A DNA stretch of 49,131 bases, from positions 1 through 49,131 of the forward strand of contig JADLFV010000054.1 in NCBI GenBank assembly GCA_020849625.1. Reading direction: 5' to 3'. A program made the position numbers and the translations under genes. The notes below the pieces were generated by a model, which saw nothing but the letters and a program-made list of their open reading frames with translations, had not been told where the DNA came from and searched no databases. The DNA comes from Phycisphaeraceae bacterium. GTDB lineage: Bacteria; Planctomycetota; Phycisphaerae; Phycisphaerales; Phycisphaeraceae. Positions within the stretch are counted from its first letter, which is position 1, and each line of letters begins with the position of its first letter. Of this stretch, positions 27,412 through 35,188 are shown one piece after another.

Positions 27412-28299
27412 ATGATCGCCCGCAACGAGCCGGAAACCAACGTGATCTTCCACCAGGCGGCCCTGGGGGATTTTGCGTTGATTCTGCCGCTGTTGCGGGC
27501 CATGCGGAAGCCGGTGGTGGTGGTGGCGCCGTGGAGCCGGGCGCATCTGGCGGCTGATCTTTTCAGTCACGTGCAGGCGATGGACATCGAGATGCTGGAG
27601 TTCACGCGACTGCACGCCGCGGGCGGGCCGACGCATGTCTCGCCGATGATCAGCGACCTGTTCGCCTCGGCTCGCCGCATCGTCAGCTTCGTCAGCACCG
27701 GCGACGATGACTGGGCCCGCAACGTGCGTCGCCTGGTGCCGCACAGTCAATGCTGTTTCGTGATGCCGCGCCCGCCGGACGACTGGACCGGGCACGTGGG
27801 GGCGTGGCACGAGAAGCAACTGCAATTGCAGGATTGGGCGCTGCGGGGCGAGCGCGGTAAAAGCCTCGCACCCAGGCGGGGGCCGGTGCTGATCCATCCC
27901 GGCAGCGGATCGCCCCGGAAGAACTGGCCGCGGCGGCGCTACGCTGAGCTGATCAAGCGGTTGCACGATGCGGGTCAAGCCGTGCGCGTGGTGGTGGGCG
28001 AAGTGGAAGCTGAGCAATGGACGGCCGGCGACCTGTCGCGCCTGGGGGCTGAGCGATTGCGTTCGCTGGATGAACTGGTTGCCGCCATGCGTCAAGCGTC
28101 CTGCTACGTGGGCAATGACTCGGGCCCCACGCACCTGGCGGCGCAGCTCGGATTGCCCACGCTCGCCCTGTTCGGCCCCACGTCCCCGGAAGTCTGGGCG
28201 CCCGTGGGGCCCGCGGTGACCGTCCTGGCTCCGCCGGCGACCTGTGACATGACCTGGCTGGGCGTGGATGCTGTTTTCGACGCCATCCCTAGACCCTGA
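27412..28299 (+). CDS. Glycosyltransferase family 9 (heptosyltransferase-like)
   Basis: The 295-residue protein has the GT9 layout: an N-terminal fold (VIFHQAALGDFALILPLLRAM) and a C-terminal donor-binding part with PVLIHPGSGSPRKNWPRRRYAELI and YVGNDSGPTHLAAQLGLPTLALFGPTSPEVWAP. It probably adds a heptose-like sugar to lipopolysaccharide or another surface glycan in the cytoplasm. TAACAT lies eight bases before the ATG. ispH follows after 27 bp, so the two may be co-transcribed. Confidence 0.9.
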   Translation: MIARNEPETNVIFHQAALGDFALILPLLRAMRKPVVVVAPWSRAHLAADLFSHVQAMDIEMLEFTRLHAAGGPTHVSPMISDLFASARRIVSFVSTGDDDWARNVRRLVPHSQCCFVMPRPPDDWTGHVGAWHEKQLQLQDWALRGERGKSLAPRRGPVLIHPGSGSPRKNWPRRRYAELIKRLHDAGQAVRVVVGEVEAEQWTAGDLSRLGAERLRSLDELVAAMRQASCYVGNDSGPTHLAAQLGLPTLALFGPTSPEVWAPVGPAVTVLAPPATCDMTWLGVDAVFDAIPRP

Positions 28300-28326
28300 G
28301 CCCAAGCCCCTATACCCTTTACCACC

Positions 28327-29268
28327 ATGAAGATCATCTTGGCCAACCCGCGTGGATTCTGTGCCGGCGTCAACATGGCCATCCAGACCGTAGAAGAGGC
28401 CATCAAGATCGTGGGCACGCCGCTGTACGTCTATCACGAGATCGTGCCCAACCGCCACGTGGTCGATCACTTCGTCAAGATGGGTGTCGTCTTCGTCAAC
28501 TCCATCGATGAAGTGCCGGCCGGTCAGACCATCGTCTTCTCCGCCCACGGCGTCAGCCCCCAGGTGCGCAACAACGCCAAGGGCCGCGGCTGCACCCTGA
28601 TCGACGCCACCTGCCCCCTAGTGACCAAGGTGCACATGGAGGCCATCCGCTACGCCATGCAGGGCTACAAAATCCTGCTGATCGGCCACGCCGGCCACGA
28701 TGAGGTGGTCGGCACCGTGGGCGAAGCGCCTGATGCCTTCACCATCGTTGAGTCGGCCGACGACGTGGCCAAGCTGCCGTTCACCGGCTGCGAACGCATG
28801 GTCTATCTGACTCAGACCACGCTTTCCATGGACGACGCCAATGTCATCATCGACGCCCTCAAGAAGCGCTATCCCGCCATCAAGCAGCCGCCCAGCGAGG
28901 ACATCTGCTACGCCACCACCAACCGCCAGTATGCCGTACGTGCTTTGGCGGAAGATGCGGACCTGGTGCTGGTCGTCGGCTCCAAGAACTCCTCCAACTC
29001 CGTGCGCCTGACCGAGATCAGCGAGAACAGCGGCTGCCGTGCTTACCTGGTTGACGATCGCAGCGAGATCGCCCATGACTGGTTCGCCGGCGTCAACACC
29101 GTGCTGATCACTGCCGGCGCTTCGGCCCCCGAACATTTGGTGCAGGAAATCGTCGAAGAGCTGATCGAAAAATACGGCGGCCAGGTCGATGAAGCCAATG
29201 TCGTCGAAGAAGATGTTCACTTCAACCTCCCCCGCAGCCTGCGCGTCCTCCAGGGCGCGGAGGCGTAA
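28327..29268 (+). CDS. ispH: 4-hydroxy-3-methylbut-2-enyl diphosphate reductase
   Basis: The 313-residue enzyme performs the last step of the MEP isoprenoid pathway. Its three cluster ligands are Cys12 (PRGFCAGV), Cys96 (DATCPLVTKVH) and Cys194 (EDICYATTNRQ), almost the E. coli spacing. HAGHDE, SKNSSNSVRL and TAGASAPEHLVQE are further family motifs. No ribosome site stands out. The stop codon is followed directly by a repeat. Confidence 0.98.
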   Translation: MKIILANPRGFCAGVNMAIQTVEEAIKIVGTPLYVYHEIVPNRHVVDHFVKMGVVFVNSIDEVPAGQTIVFSAHGVSPQVRNNAKGRGCTLIDATCPLVTKVHMEAIRYAMQGYKILLIGHAGHDEVVGTVGEAPDAFTIVESADDVAKLPFTGCERMVYLTQTTLSMDDANVIIDALKKRYPAIKQPPSEDICYATTNRQYAVRALAEDADLVLVVGSKNSSNSVRLTEISENSGCRAYLVDDRSEIAHDWFAGVNTVLITAGASAPEHLVQEIVEELIEKYGGQVDEANVVEEDVHFNLPRSLRVLQGAEA

Positions 29269-29372
29269 AGACAGACAAGGAGACAGGGGGACAAGGAGAC
29301 AAGGAGACTTTGGCCCCGGGCGTTCTGCGCGCAATCTCCTTGTCCCCTTGTCGCCTTGTCTCCTTGTCTGCC
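29269..29372. repeat. GACAAGGA palindromic repeat, copy 1
   Basis: Arms of octamer-like units (ACAAGGAG and complement CTCCTTGT) surround a conserved loop, TTTGGCCCCGGGCGTTCTGC followed by GCGCAATCT. The same loop with a few changes is in copy 2 at 30193-30300 in the same orientation. It fills the space between the ispH stop and the lipoprotein stop. Confidence 0.9.
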
Positions 29373-29374
29373 TT

Positions 29375-30319
29375 TCACTCCGACGCCGGCTGATCCAGAT
29401 CGATAACGCGTTTCGGTTTGTACGCCTTGACCAGAAAGTCGAAGTCGAACAGTTTTGGTTTGAACTTGTCCGGGTCGTCGGTCATGTTGGCCAGCTTCAA
29501 CGTGAGACTGCCCTCTTCGCCCACTACCGCGATATGGGCCTCGGCCGGCATCAGGGCGCCCTGATCGGCGGGGATATCCTGCTGCCGCACGCGCTTGGAG
29601 CCGGTCAACGTGCAGACGATCACGCTGCGACCCTCGTGGTCTAACAGGTCGATCCGCTTAGCTAAACCATTCCGGGGGTCCAGCAGCAGTCGCCGCGCGC
29701 CCCACTTGGGCTCGACCAGCAGGTCGCCGTCGTGCCATTCGCTGTACGCCAGTCCGCCGTCGATCGGCAGCAGCCCCAGCAGCACGGGCAGACGGTCCGG
29801 GCGCACCGGCAGAGGCAGCACCTGCGTGCCCGGCTCACCCAATCGCGCATAGCTGCCGACATACGCCGTCTTGTCATCCTGCAGATCAAACAGCCAGAAC
29901 TGTCGATCGTTGGTTCCGGCCAGCAGCACCATTTCGCCGAGCTTGCCCGCGCCGAGCGCCACGCGGCTGGGGCGGATGTAAATCAGATTGCCATTGCCGA
30001 CCTGCTCACGCATCTTGCCGCTGTCAGGATCGCGGAAGCTCAGGACAATCGAAGGATCGGACCACAGCCGTTCGATCTTGCGGGCATTGGCGTTGTAGCG
30101 GGCGATGATCTGCTCGACCGACACCATCGGCTCGGTCGGCCCGTTGAGCGGCCGCGGCGCGGTCGTGCAACCGGCGATCAGCAGCAGAAAAAGGCAGACA
30201 AGGAGACAAGCAGACAAGGGGACAAGGGGACTTATGCCCCAGGCGTCCTGCGCGCGATCTCCTTGTCTCCTTGTCTCCGCGTCTCCTTGTCTACCTTTCC
30301 CGCCTTGTCTTCCTCTCAC
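29375..30319 (-). CDS. Lipoprotein whose signal peptide is repeat-derived (outer-membrane-carrier-like)
   Basis: The 314-residue protein ends its signal with the lipobox LLIAGC (Cys51). The GTG start overlaps the previous gene's stop (GTGA at 30316-30319), so translation is coupled. Residues 5 to 47 are encoded by a GACAAGGA repeat; its octamers read as the charged n-region and as the hydrophobic run VPLSACLLVCLFLLL. The mature part (VSVEQIIARYNANARKIERLWSD, then a beta-rich body ending LVKAYKPKRVIDLDQ) recalls LolA/LolB-like carriers, but that is a weak guess. The gene lies between two direct copies of the repeat. Confidence 0.75.
   Translation of the reverse strand: MRGRQGGKGRQGDAETRRQGDRAQDAWGISPLVPLSACLLVCLFLLLIAGCTTAPRPLNGPTEPMVSVEQIIARYNANARKIERLWSDPSIVLSFRDPDSGKMREQVGNGNLIYIRPSRVALGAGKLGEMVLLAGTNDRQFWLFDLQDDKTAYVGSYARLGEPGTQVLPLPVRPDRLPVLLGLLPIDGGLAYSEWHDGDLLVEPKWGARRLLLDPRNGLAKRIDLLDHEGRSVIVCTLTGSKRVRQQDIPADQGALMPAEAHIAVVGEEGSLTLKLANMTDDPDKFKPKLFDFDFLVKAYKPKRVIDLDQPASE
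30193..30300. repeat. GACAAGGA palindromic repeat, copy 2, inside a coding region
   Basis: The arms (30193-30230 and about 30258-30297) are built of ACAAGGAG-type units around the loop TTATGCCCCAGGCGTCCTGC. Nearly all of it lies in the 5' coding part of the lipoprotein gene. Confidence 0.9.
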
Positions 30320-30912
30320 AAGTCCGTCTCCAGAATCTGGCCCAACTGACCCGTAACCTGCTCAATGCGGCCCTCGTCCAGCTTGGGGTCCAGCACTTCG
30401 TAACGCACATCCGGATGCCACTTGCCCAGCGGGCCTTTGGACAGGTCCAGCTTCGGCGTCAGGGTCCAGAACTCGCCGCCCTCGCGCTTCTCCGCCCCGT
30501 CGTAACGCAGCAGCTTCTTGCGCATCAGGATCAGGGCGATCACGTAACGGAAGGCCAGCTTGTCAGCATCCTCGGCATCCGCCAGGCGCTCCAGCAGGTT
30601 CATCAGCACGCTGTTGTCCACGAACAGCCGGCGTTTCTCCTGCGGCTGCGGCACCGTGGATTTCCAGAAACAGAACACCTGCGCCTCGGCCGGTCGCCGG
30701 CCCGATTCCCAGGCGACCGCGGAATAATCCACACGCCGGATGCCCAGCGGATTGATCGGTTCGCACTTCTGTTTGGCTTCGTTCTGCTCCTGCTCGCTAA
30801 GTTCGACCAGGGCGGCGTAGTAATGCTGGCCCGGCTCCAGGGCGGCGCCCGTGGCGGCACAAATCCCGCTGTTGCGCGGTATGTCGTAACTGGGTGCGTT
30901 GAATTGACTCAT
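30316..30912 (-). CDS. Conserved-looking protein of unknown function
   Basis: The 198-residue protein starts MSQFNAPSYDIPRNSGICAATGAALEPGQHYYAALVE (in part), a cysteine-containing opening that may be a small metal-binding module. It continues with a helical stretch (NSVLMNLLERLADAEDADKLAFRYVIALILMRKKLLRYD). No family name comes to mind. A family A repeat ends seven bases before the ATG, and no ribosome site remains. It lies between folD and the lipoprotein in one minus-strand operon and is coupled to the latter. Confidence 0.75.
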   Translation of the reverse strand: MSQFNAPSYDIPRNSGICAATGAALEPGQHYYAALVELSEQEQNEAKQKCEPINPLGIRRVDYSAVAWESGRRPAEAQVFCFWKSTVPQPQEKRRLFVDNSVLMNLLERLADAEDADKLAFRYVIALILMRKKLLRYDGAEKREGGEFWTLTPKLDLSKGPLGKWHPDVRYEVLDPKLDEGRIEQVTGQLGQILETDL

Positions 30913-31082
30913 GTTGTTTGAACCGCAGAGACGCAGAGGACACGGAGGAAGGCATGATAAAAGAAGGAAACCAGGAAGGCAGGATAAAAAACAATTCACA
31001 CCATCTTATTCATGGTTTCCTGGTTTCCTTGTTCAATGAGTTTTCTTGTCTTCCTCTGTGTTCTCTGCGTCTCTGCGGTTTA
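30913..31082. repeat. Palindromic repeat, family A copy 4, filling the folD gap
   Basis: This copy is inverted relative to copies 1 and 2, with the same interior (AAGGAAACCAGGAAGGCAGG, CATCTTATTCATGG). It runs from seven bases before one gene's start to the folD stop codon; its terminal GCGGTTTA contains the TTA that is the folD stop. Confidence 0.9.
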
Positions 31083-31925
31083 TTCCCACTGCCGTTCCGC
31101 CGCGGTGGCGGTCTGCTCGATCAGCACCGCGATGGTCATCGGCCCGACACCGCCCGGCACCGGCGTGATCAGCGAGGCTCGCTCGTAAGCCGCTTCGTAA
31201 TCCACATCACCCACGTTGCCTTCGTTGTACCCGGCATCCAACACCACCGCGCCGGGCTTGATCCAGTCGCCCTTGATGAAATTCGGCTTGCCCACCGCAG
31301 CGCACACGATGTCCGCCTGACGCACCACCCCCGGAAGGTCTTGAGTTCGGGAGTGGCAGATGGTCACCGTGGCGTGACGCGCCAGCAGCAGACCCGCCAT
31401 CGGCATGCCCACGATGGGACTGCGCCCGATCACCACCGCCTGTTTGCCCTTCAGCTCCACCTTGTAGGCATCGAGCAGCCGCATCATGCCGCCCGGCGTG
31501 CAGCAGTCGAAGCCGTCGTCAAGGTGGTGCCACATGCAGGCGAAGCTGTGCAGCGTCACGCCGTCAACATCTTTGCCCGGAGGAATCGCCTCGAAGGCAG
31601 CCCGTTCATCGACTTGCTTGGGCGACGGGTGTTGCAGCAGAATGCCGTTGATGGCCGGGTCGTTGCCCAGTTCGGTGATTTTGGCCACGAGCTGTTCGGT
31701 GGTGGTTTGCGAGGGCATTTCCACCTTGACCGACTTCATGCCGATCTTCTCGCAGCGATTGCGCTTCATGCGGGTGTAGGTGACCGAAGCCGGGTCCTCG
31801 CCCACCAACACGGTGGCCAAGCAAGGTGTTTTGCCTGTTTTCTGTTTGATGACCTGCACGCGGCGTGCGGCATCGTCGAGGATCTGCTGGCTGACCATTT
31901 TGCCGTCGATGATTTTGTCGCTCAT
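31080..31925 (-). CDS. folD: Bifunctional methylenetetrahydrofolate dehydrogenase / cyclohydrolase
   Basis: The 281-residue enzyme interconverts one-carbon folates. It shows the catalytic YTRMKRNRCEKIG lysine region, GILLQHPSPKQVDE, PPGKDVDGV, VVIGRSPIVGMPMAGLL and the C-terminal PVPGGVGPMTIAVLIEQT. I chose the ATG at 31925: TATAAT (31933-31938 on the opposite strand) lies seven bases upstream and no ribosome site exists, so the mRNA looks leaderless. It diverges from cinA with 73 bp between starts. One CCCCCGGAAG lies at 31328-31337. Confidence 0.97.
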   Translation of the reverse strand: MSDKIIDGKMVSQQILDDAARRVQVIKQKTGKTPCLATVLVGEDPASVTYTRMKRNRCEKIGMKSVKVEMPSQTTTEQLVAKITELGNDPAINGILLQHPSPKQVDERAAFEAIPPGKDVDGVTLHSFACMWHHLDDGFDCCTPGGMMRLLDAYKVELKGKQAVVIGRSPIVGMPMAGLLLARHATVTICHSRTQDLPGVVRQADIVCAAVGKPNFIKGDWIKPGAVVLDAGYNEGNVGDVDYEAAYERASLITPVPGGVGPMTIAVLIEQTATAAERQWE

Positions 31926-31998
31926 GGGCGGGATTATAGGGATTTTCACCGGGTCCGTTGCGGCCTCCTGGCGCGGCGGGAAGCCTTACAATGACACC

Positions 31999-33333
31999 AT
32001 GCGAACGATCCTGGTCAGCATCGGCGACGAGTTGGTTCTGGGCCAGACGGTCGAATCCAACGGCGCGTACATGGCTGAACAGTTGTGCAGCCTCGGCGCC
32101 CCGGCCGTGGAATTGGTCACCGTGGGCGACGACCAGCAGGCCATCACCCAGACTTTGCGCCGCTGTGCCGCGGATGCCGACCTGCTGATCGTCACCGGCG
32201 GCTTGGGGCCCACGGCCGACGACCTGACGCGCCAGGCTCTGGCCGAGGCCATGGGCGTCAAGCTGATCGAAAACGCTGTCGCGCTCCAGCAGATCGAAAA
32301 ATTTTTCCGGGGGCGGCACAAACCGATGCCGAAGATCAACCGCGTGCAGGCGCTCTGTCCGCGCGGGGCACAGGTATTGGAAAATCCGGCTGGCACCGCC
32401 CCCGGAATTGCCGCCAAACTTCAGCGAGCTCAGGTCTTCGTCCTTCCAGGGGTGCCGCGCGAGATGCAGGTGATGTTCCAGCAGCACGTCCGGCCGCACA
32501 TCGTCGCCGCCATCAGCAAGCCCGCCCTGTTCACCGCGTCCATCCACTGCTTCGGCCAGGGCGAATCCACCATCGCCGAGCGCCTCGGCAAGCTGATGGC
32601 CCGCGATCACCAACCCGATCAGGCCACCGTCGGCACCACAGTCTCGGCCGGCGTCTGCACCGTCCGCCTGCGGGCCAACGATCAGGACACACTGGAAAAA
32701 ACCGCGCAGCAGGTCCAGATACTTCTGGGCCCGGTCGTCTTCGGCCGCGACGGCATCACACTGCCGCAGGCCCTGCTCGATCTGCTGCAACAAAAGCAAT
32801 TGACCCTCGCCACCGCCGAAAGCTGCACCGGCGGCCTGCTGGGCAAACTGCTGACCGATACGCCCGGCTCCAGTGCCGTTTACCTCGGCGGATGGATCAC
32901 CTACAGCAATGACATGAAGCAACGACATCTGGACGTCGCGCCCGACTGGCTGGAAGGCCAAGGCGCCGTCAGCGGCCCGGTCGTCTGCGCCATGGCCTCA
33001 CATGCCGCCGATCGCAGCGGCGCGGATTGCGCCCTGGCCATCAGCGGCATTGCCGGCCCCGACGGCGGATCAGCGCAGAAGCCGGTGGGCACCGTGTGGA
33101 TCGGCCTGCACGTGCGACGGCAGTCGCCGCCGACGCAGGCGTTCGTTTGTTTGTTCCCCGCAGCCATCGGCCGCGAGGCGATCCGCGATCGGGCCGCTAA
33201 AATGGCGCTTCAGGCCCTGCGCCTGAGGCTGCTCGATCAGCCCCTGGACATGCTGGACTGGACCCCCGGAAGTACCGCCCCCGGAAGTCCCGCGTCGGCT
33301 ACGACGAACGAACAAGCCCCCACCACGACATGA
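31999..33333 (+). CDS. cinA: CinA family protein (NMN deamidase / ADP-ribose pyrophosphatase type)
   Basis: The 444-residue protein has the N-terminal MoaB/MogA-like domain (SIGDELVLGQTVESN, TGGLGPTADDLTRQAL, LPGVPREMQVMF) and the C-terminal nicotinamide-nucleotide amidase domain (LATAESCTGGLLGKLLTDTPGSSAVYLGG). TACAAT lies six bases before the ATG. The last 25 residues are low complexity; two CCCCCGGAAGT decamers 15 bp apart (33263 and 33278) encode TPGSTAPGSP. The stop overlaps the next start. Confidence 0.95.
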   Translation: MRTILVSIGDELVLGQTVESNGAYMAEQLCSLGAPAVELVTVGDDQQAITQTLRRCAADADLLIVTGGLGPTADDLTRQALAEAMGVKLIENAVALQQIEKFFRGRHKPMPKINRVQALCPRGAQVLENPAGTAPGIAAKLQRAQVFVLPGVPREMQVMFQQHVRPHIVAAISKPALFTASIHCFGQGESTIAERLGKLMARDHQPDQATVGTTVSAGVCTVRLRANDQDTLEKTAQQVQILLGPVVFGRDGITLPQALLDLLQQKQLTLATAESCTGGLLGKLLTDTPGSSAVYLGGWITYSNDMKQRHLDVAPDWLEGQGAVSGPVVCAMASHAADRSGADCALAISGIAGPDGGSAQKPVGTVWIGLHVRRQSPPTQAFVCLFPAAIGREAIRDRAAKMALQALRLRLLDQPLDMLDWTPGSTAPGSPASATTNEQAPTTT

Positions 33334-34076
33334 GCGACGCCCGCACCACCATCCCGATCGGCCGCATCGACATCCACAGCCATGCTCTGCCCGCGATTGA
33401 TGACGGCTGTGAGAGCATCGAGGAAACCATCGAGGCCCTGACCGCCGTGCAGGGGGCCGGGTTCGTCGGCTCCATCTGCACCCCGCACATGGCCAGCGAG
33501 GTCTATCCCACCATCACGCCCCAGCACGTGGGCGTGTGGGTCGATCAGCTTCGCCAGCAACTGCATCAGCGCGGCCTCAACTACCACCTCTGGGCCGGCG
33601 GCGAACTCCGCCTGTTCGAGGGCTCCATCGACTGGATGAAACAGAACGGCGTGCCCACGCTGGCCGACTCGCGCTGCGTGCTGCTGGACTTCTGGGTCAC
33701 CAGGTGGGCCCGCTGGATCAACAAGACCTTCACCTGGCTGATGAGCGAAGGCTATCAGCCGATCTGGGCTCACCCCGAGCGCATGAACTTCGACGACCGT
33801 AAGTTCGAGAAGTACGTGCGCGACATGGCCAGGGAAGGCGTGCTGCTGCAGGGCAATTTCCAGTGCATGACCGGCGAAGCGGGCTATCACGCCGACCAGC
33901 GCATCCGCCGCTGGCTCGATGAGGGGCTCTACAGTTTCCTGGCCATGGACATGCACCGTCCGCTGGGCCTGGAAGGTCGGCTCGACGGCATCACCATGGT
34001 CGAAACCGAGTACGGCCGCACCGCCCTGGACACCCTGACCCGCGACAACCCCCGCCGACTCATCTTCGGGTTGTGA
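33330..34076 (+). CDS. PHP-fold tyrosine phosphatase-like protein (CpsB/YwqE type)
   Basis: The 248-residue protein matches the CpsB family of manganese-dependent phosphotyrosine phosphatases: RIDIHSHALPAIDDGCES (metal His16 and His18), ICTPHM, GGELRL, WAHPER and the late DMH. These enzymes usually control polysaccharide export by dephosphorylating a tyrosine kinase, but no such genes are near. It is coupled to cinA (ATGA). A nested repeat starts one base after the stop. Confidence 0.88.
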   Translation: MSDARTTIPIGRIDIHSHALPAIDDGCESIEETIEALTAVQGAGFVGSICTPHMASEVYPTITPQHVGVWVDQLRQQLHQRGLNYHLWAGGELRLFEGSIDWMKQNGVPTLADSRCVLLDFWVTRWARWINKTFTWLMSEGYQPIWAHPERMNFDDRKFEKYVRDMAREGVLLQGNFQCMTGEAGYHADQRIRRWLDEGLYSFLAMDMHRPLGLEGRLDGITMVETEYGRTALDTLTRDNPRRLIFGL

Positions 34077-34386
34077 ATGAATTGAACCGCCAAGACGCCA
34101 AGAGCGCCAAACAAGCAAATGAACCGCAGAGACGCAGAGGACACGGTGAAAGGCAAAACCAGGAAGAACATCAAGAAGAGAGTAGCCGCAGATTTCGCAA
34201 ATGGCGCAAATTAAGACAAGACAGGGAACGCGGATCAACGCGGATCATGTTTCGATGCTCCTGTTTTATCTGCGTTCATCTGCGTCCCATCTGCGTTCAT
34301 CTGCGGTTTCTATTCTTCTCCGTGTCCTCTGCGTCTCTGCGGTTCAATAGGAATTTGCTTGGCGCTCTTGGCGTCTTGGCGGTTTA
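34077..34386. repeat. Nested palindromic repeat (family A copy 5) reaching into the cysC stop
   Basis: The outer arms are TTGAACCGCCAAGACGCCAA and TTGGCGTCTTGGCGGTTTA, the last three bases being the cysC stop. Inside is a family A pair (GAACCGCAGAGACGCAGAGG and CCTCTGCGTCTCTGCGGTTC). Inside that is CCGCAGATTTCGCAAATGG-type and GCGGATCAACGCGGATCA/TCTGCGTTCATCTGCG-type DNA. It exactly fills the gap between two converging genes. Confidence 0.92.
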
Positions 34387-35001
34387 GCCAGCTAGCAACC
34401 CGCGCTTCTCCAGCTCTTCCAGCAGCAGGGCCACGCTCTGCTCCACGCTTAACTCGTGCGTCGGCAGCAGAATCTCGGGGTTGGTCGGCTCCTCGTACGG
34501 ATCATCGATGCCGGTGAAGCCCTTGATCTGGCCGGCGCGGGCTTTCTTGTAGAGGCCCTTGGGGTCGCGCTGCTCGCTGACGTCCAGCGGCGTGTTCACG
34601 AACACCTCGATAAATGGCAGCTTCGCATCATCGTGCAGCTTGCGCACCAGGTCGCGGTCGGCCCGGTAGGGGCTGATGAAGCTGGTGATGGCGATGATGC
34701 CGGCATCGGCGAAGAGCTTGGCGACCTCACCGATGCGGCGGATGTTCTCCGTCCGATCCTCGGCGCTGAAGCCCAGGTTTTTGTTCAGGCCGTGACGCAC
34801 GTTGTCGCCGTCGAGCCGGTATGCGTGATGTCCGCGCTGGATGAGCACCTGCTCCAGGGCCACGGCCACGGTGGATTTACCGCTGCCCGACAAGCCGGTC
34901 ATCCACAGCGTGCAGCCGCGCTGGCCCATGTTGGCTGCTCGTTCCTCGCGGGTCACTTCGCCTTCGTGCCAGGTGATGTTGGTGGCTTTCTGTTGGGTCA
35001 T
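34384..35001 (-). CDS. cysC: Adenylylsulfate (APS) kinase
   Basis: The 205-residue kinase makes PAPS from APS. It has the P-loop GLSGSGKST (36-44), [19 protein letters not shown], the [10 protein letters not shown] segment and [10 protein letters not shown]. No sulfate adenylyltransferase gene is near. TACCAT lies eight bases before the chosen ATG; the frame extends a further twelve codons but with less support. The TAA stop is provided by the repeat next to it. Confidence 0.96.
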   Translation of the reverse strand: MTQQKATNITWHEGEVTREERAANMGQRGCTLWMTGLSGSGKSTVAVALEQVLIQRGHHAYRLDGDNVRHGLNKNLGFSAEDRTENIRRIGEVAKLFADAGIIAITSFISPYRADRDLVRKLHDDAKLPFIEVFVNTPLDVSEQRDPKGLYKKARAGQIKGFTGIDDPYEEPTNPEILLPTHELSVEQSVALLLEELEKRGLLAG

Positions 35002-35188
35002 GGTCGCAGATGGTAGCGGATCAACTCTCGGGTGCAACGTGCCCCAGCGTGGCGGGTGGCGGGTTTATCGGGCGGCATCGGTGCGGTTGTGAGTTTTATG
35101 CCGATCACGCCGGGCGACTTCAGTAGCACACCCGCAGCGGTCGATAGGAAACGTGGAGTCCTTTTTTTCCACTCCATTGGAGGCACCT

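Noticed and set aside
34073..34387. A 104-codon frame and similar ones in the other family A repeats
   Set aside because: They translate palindromic repeats (NRRDAEDAE, SVSSASLRF). Such peptides recur in databases as false proteins.
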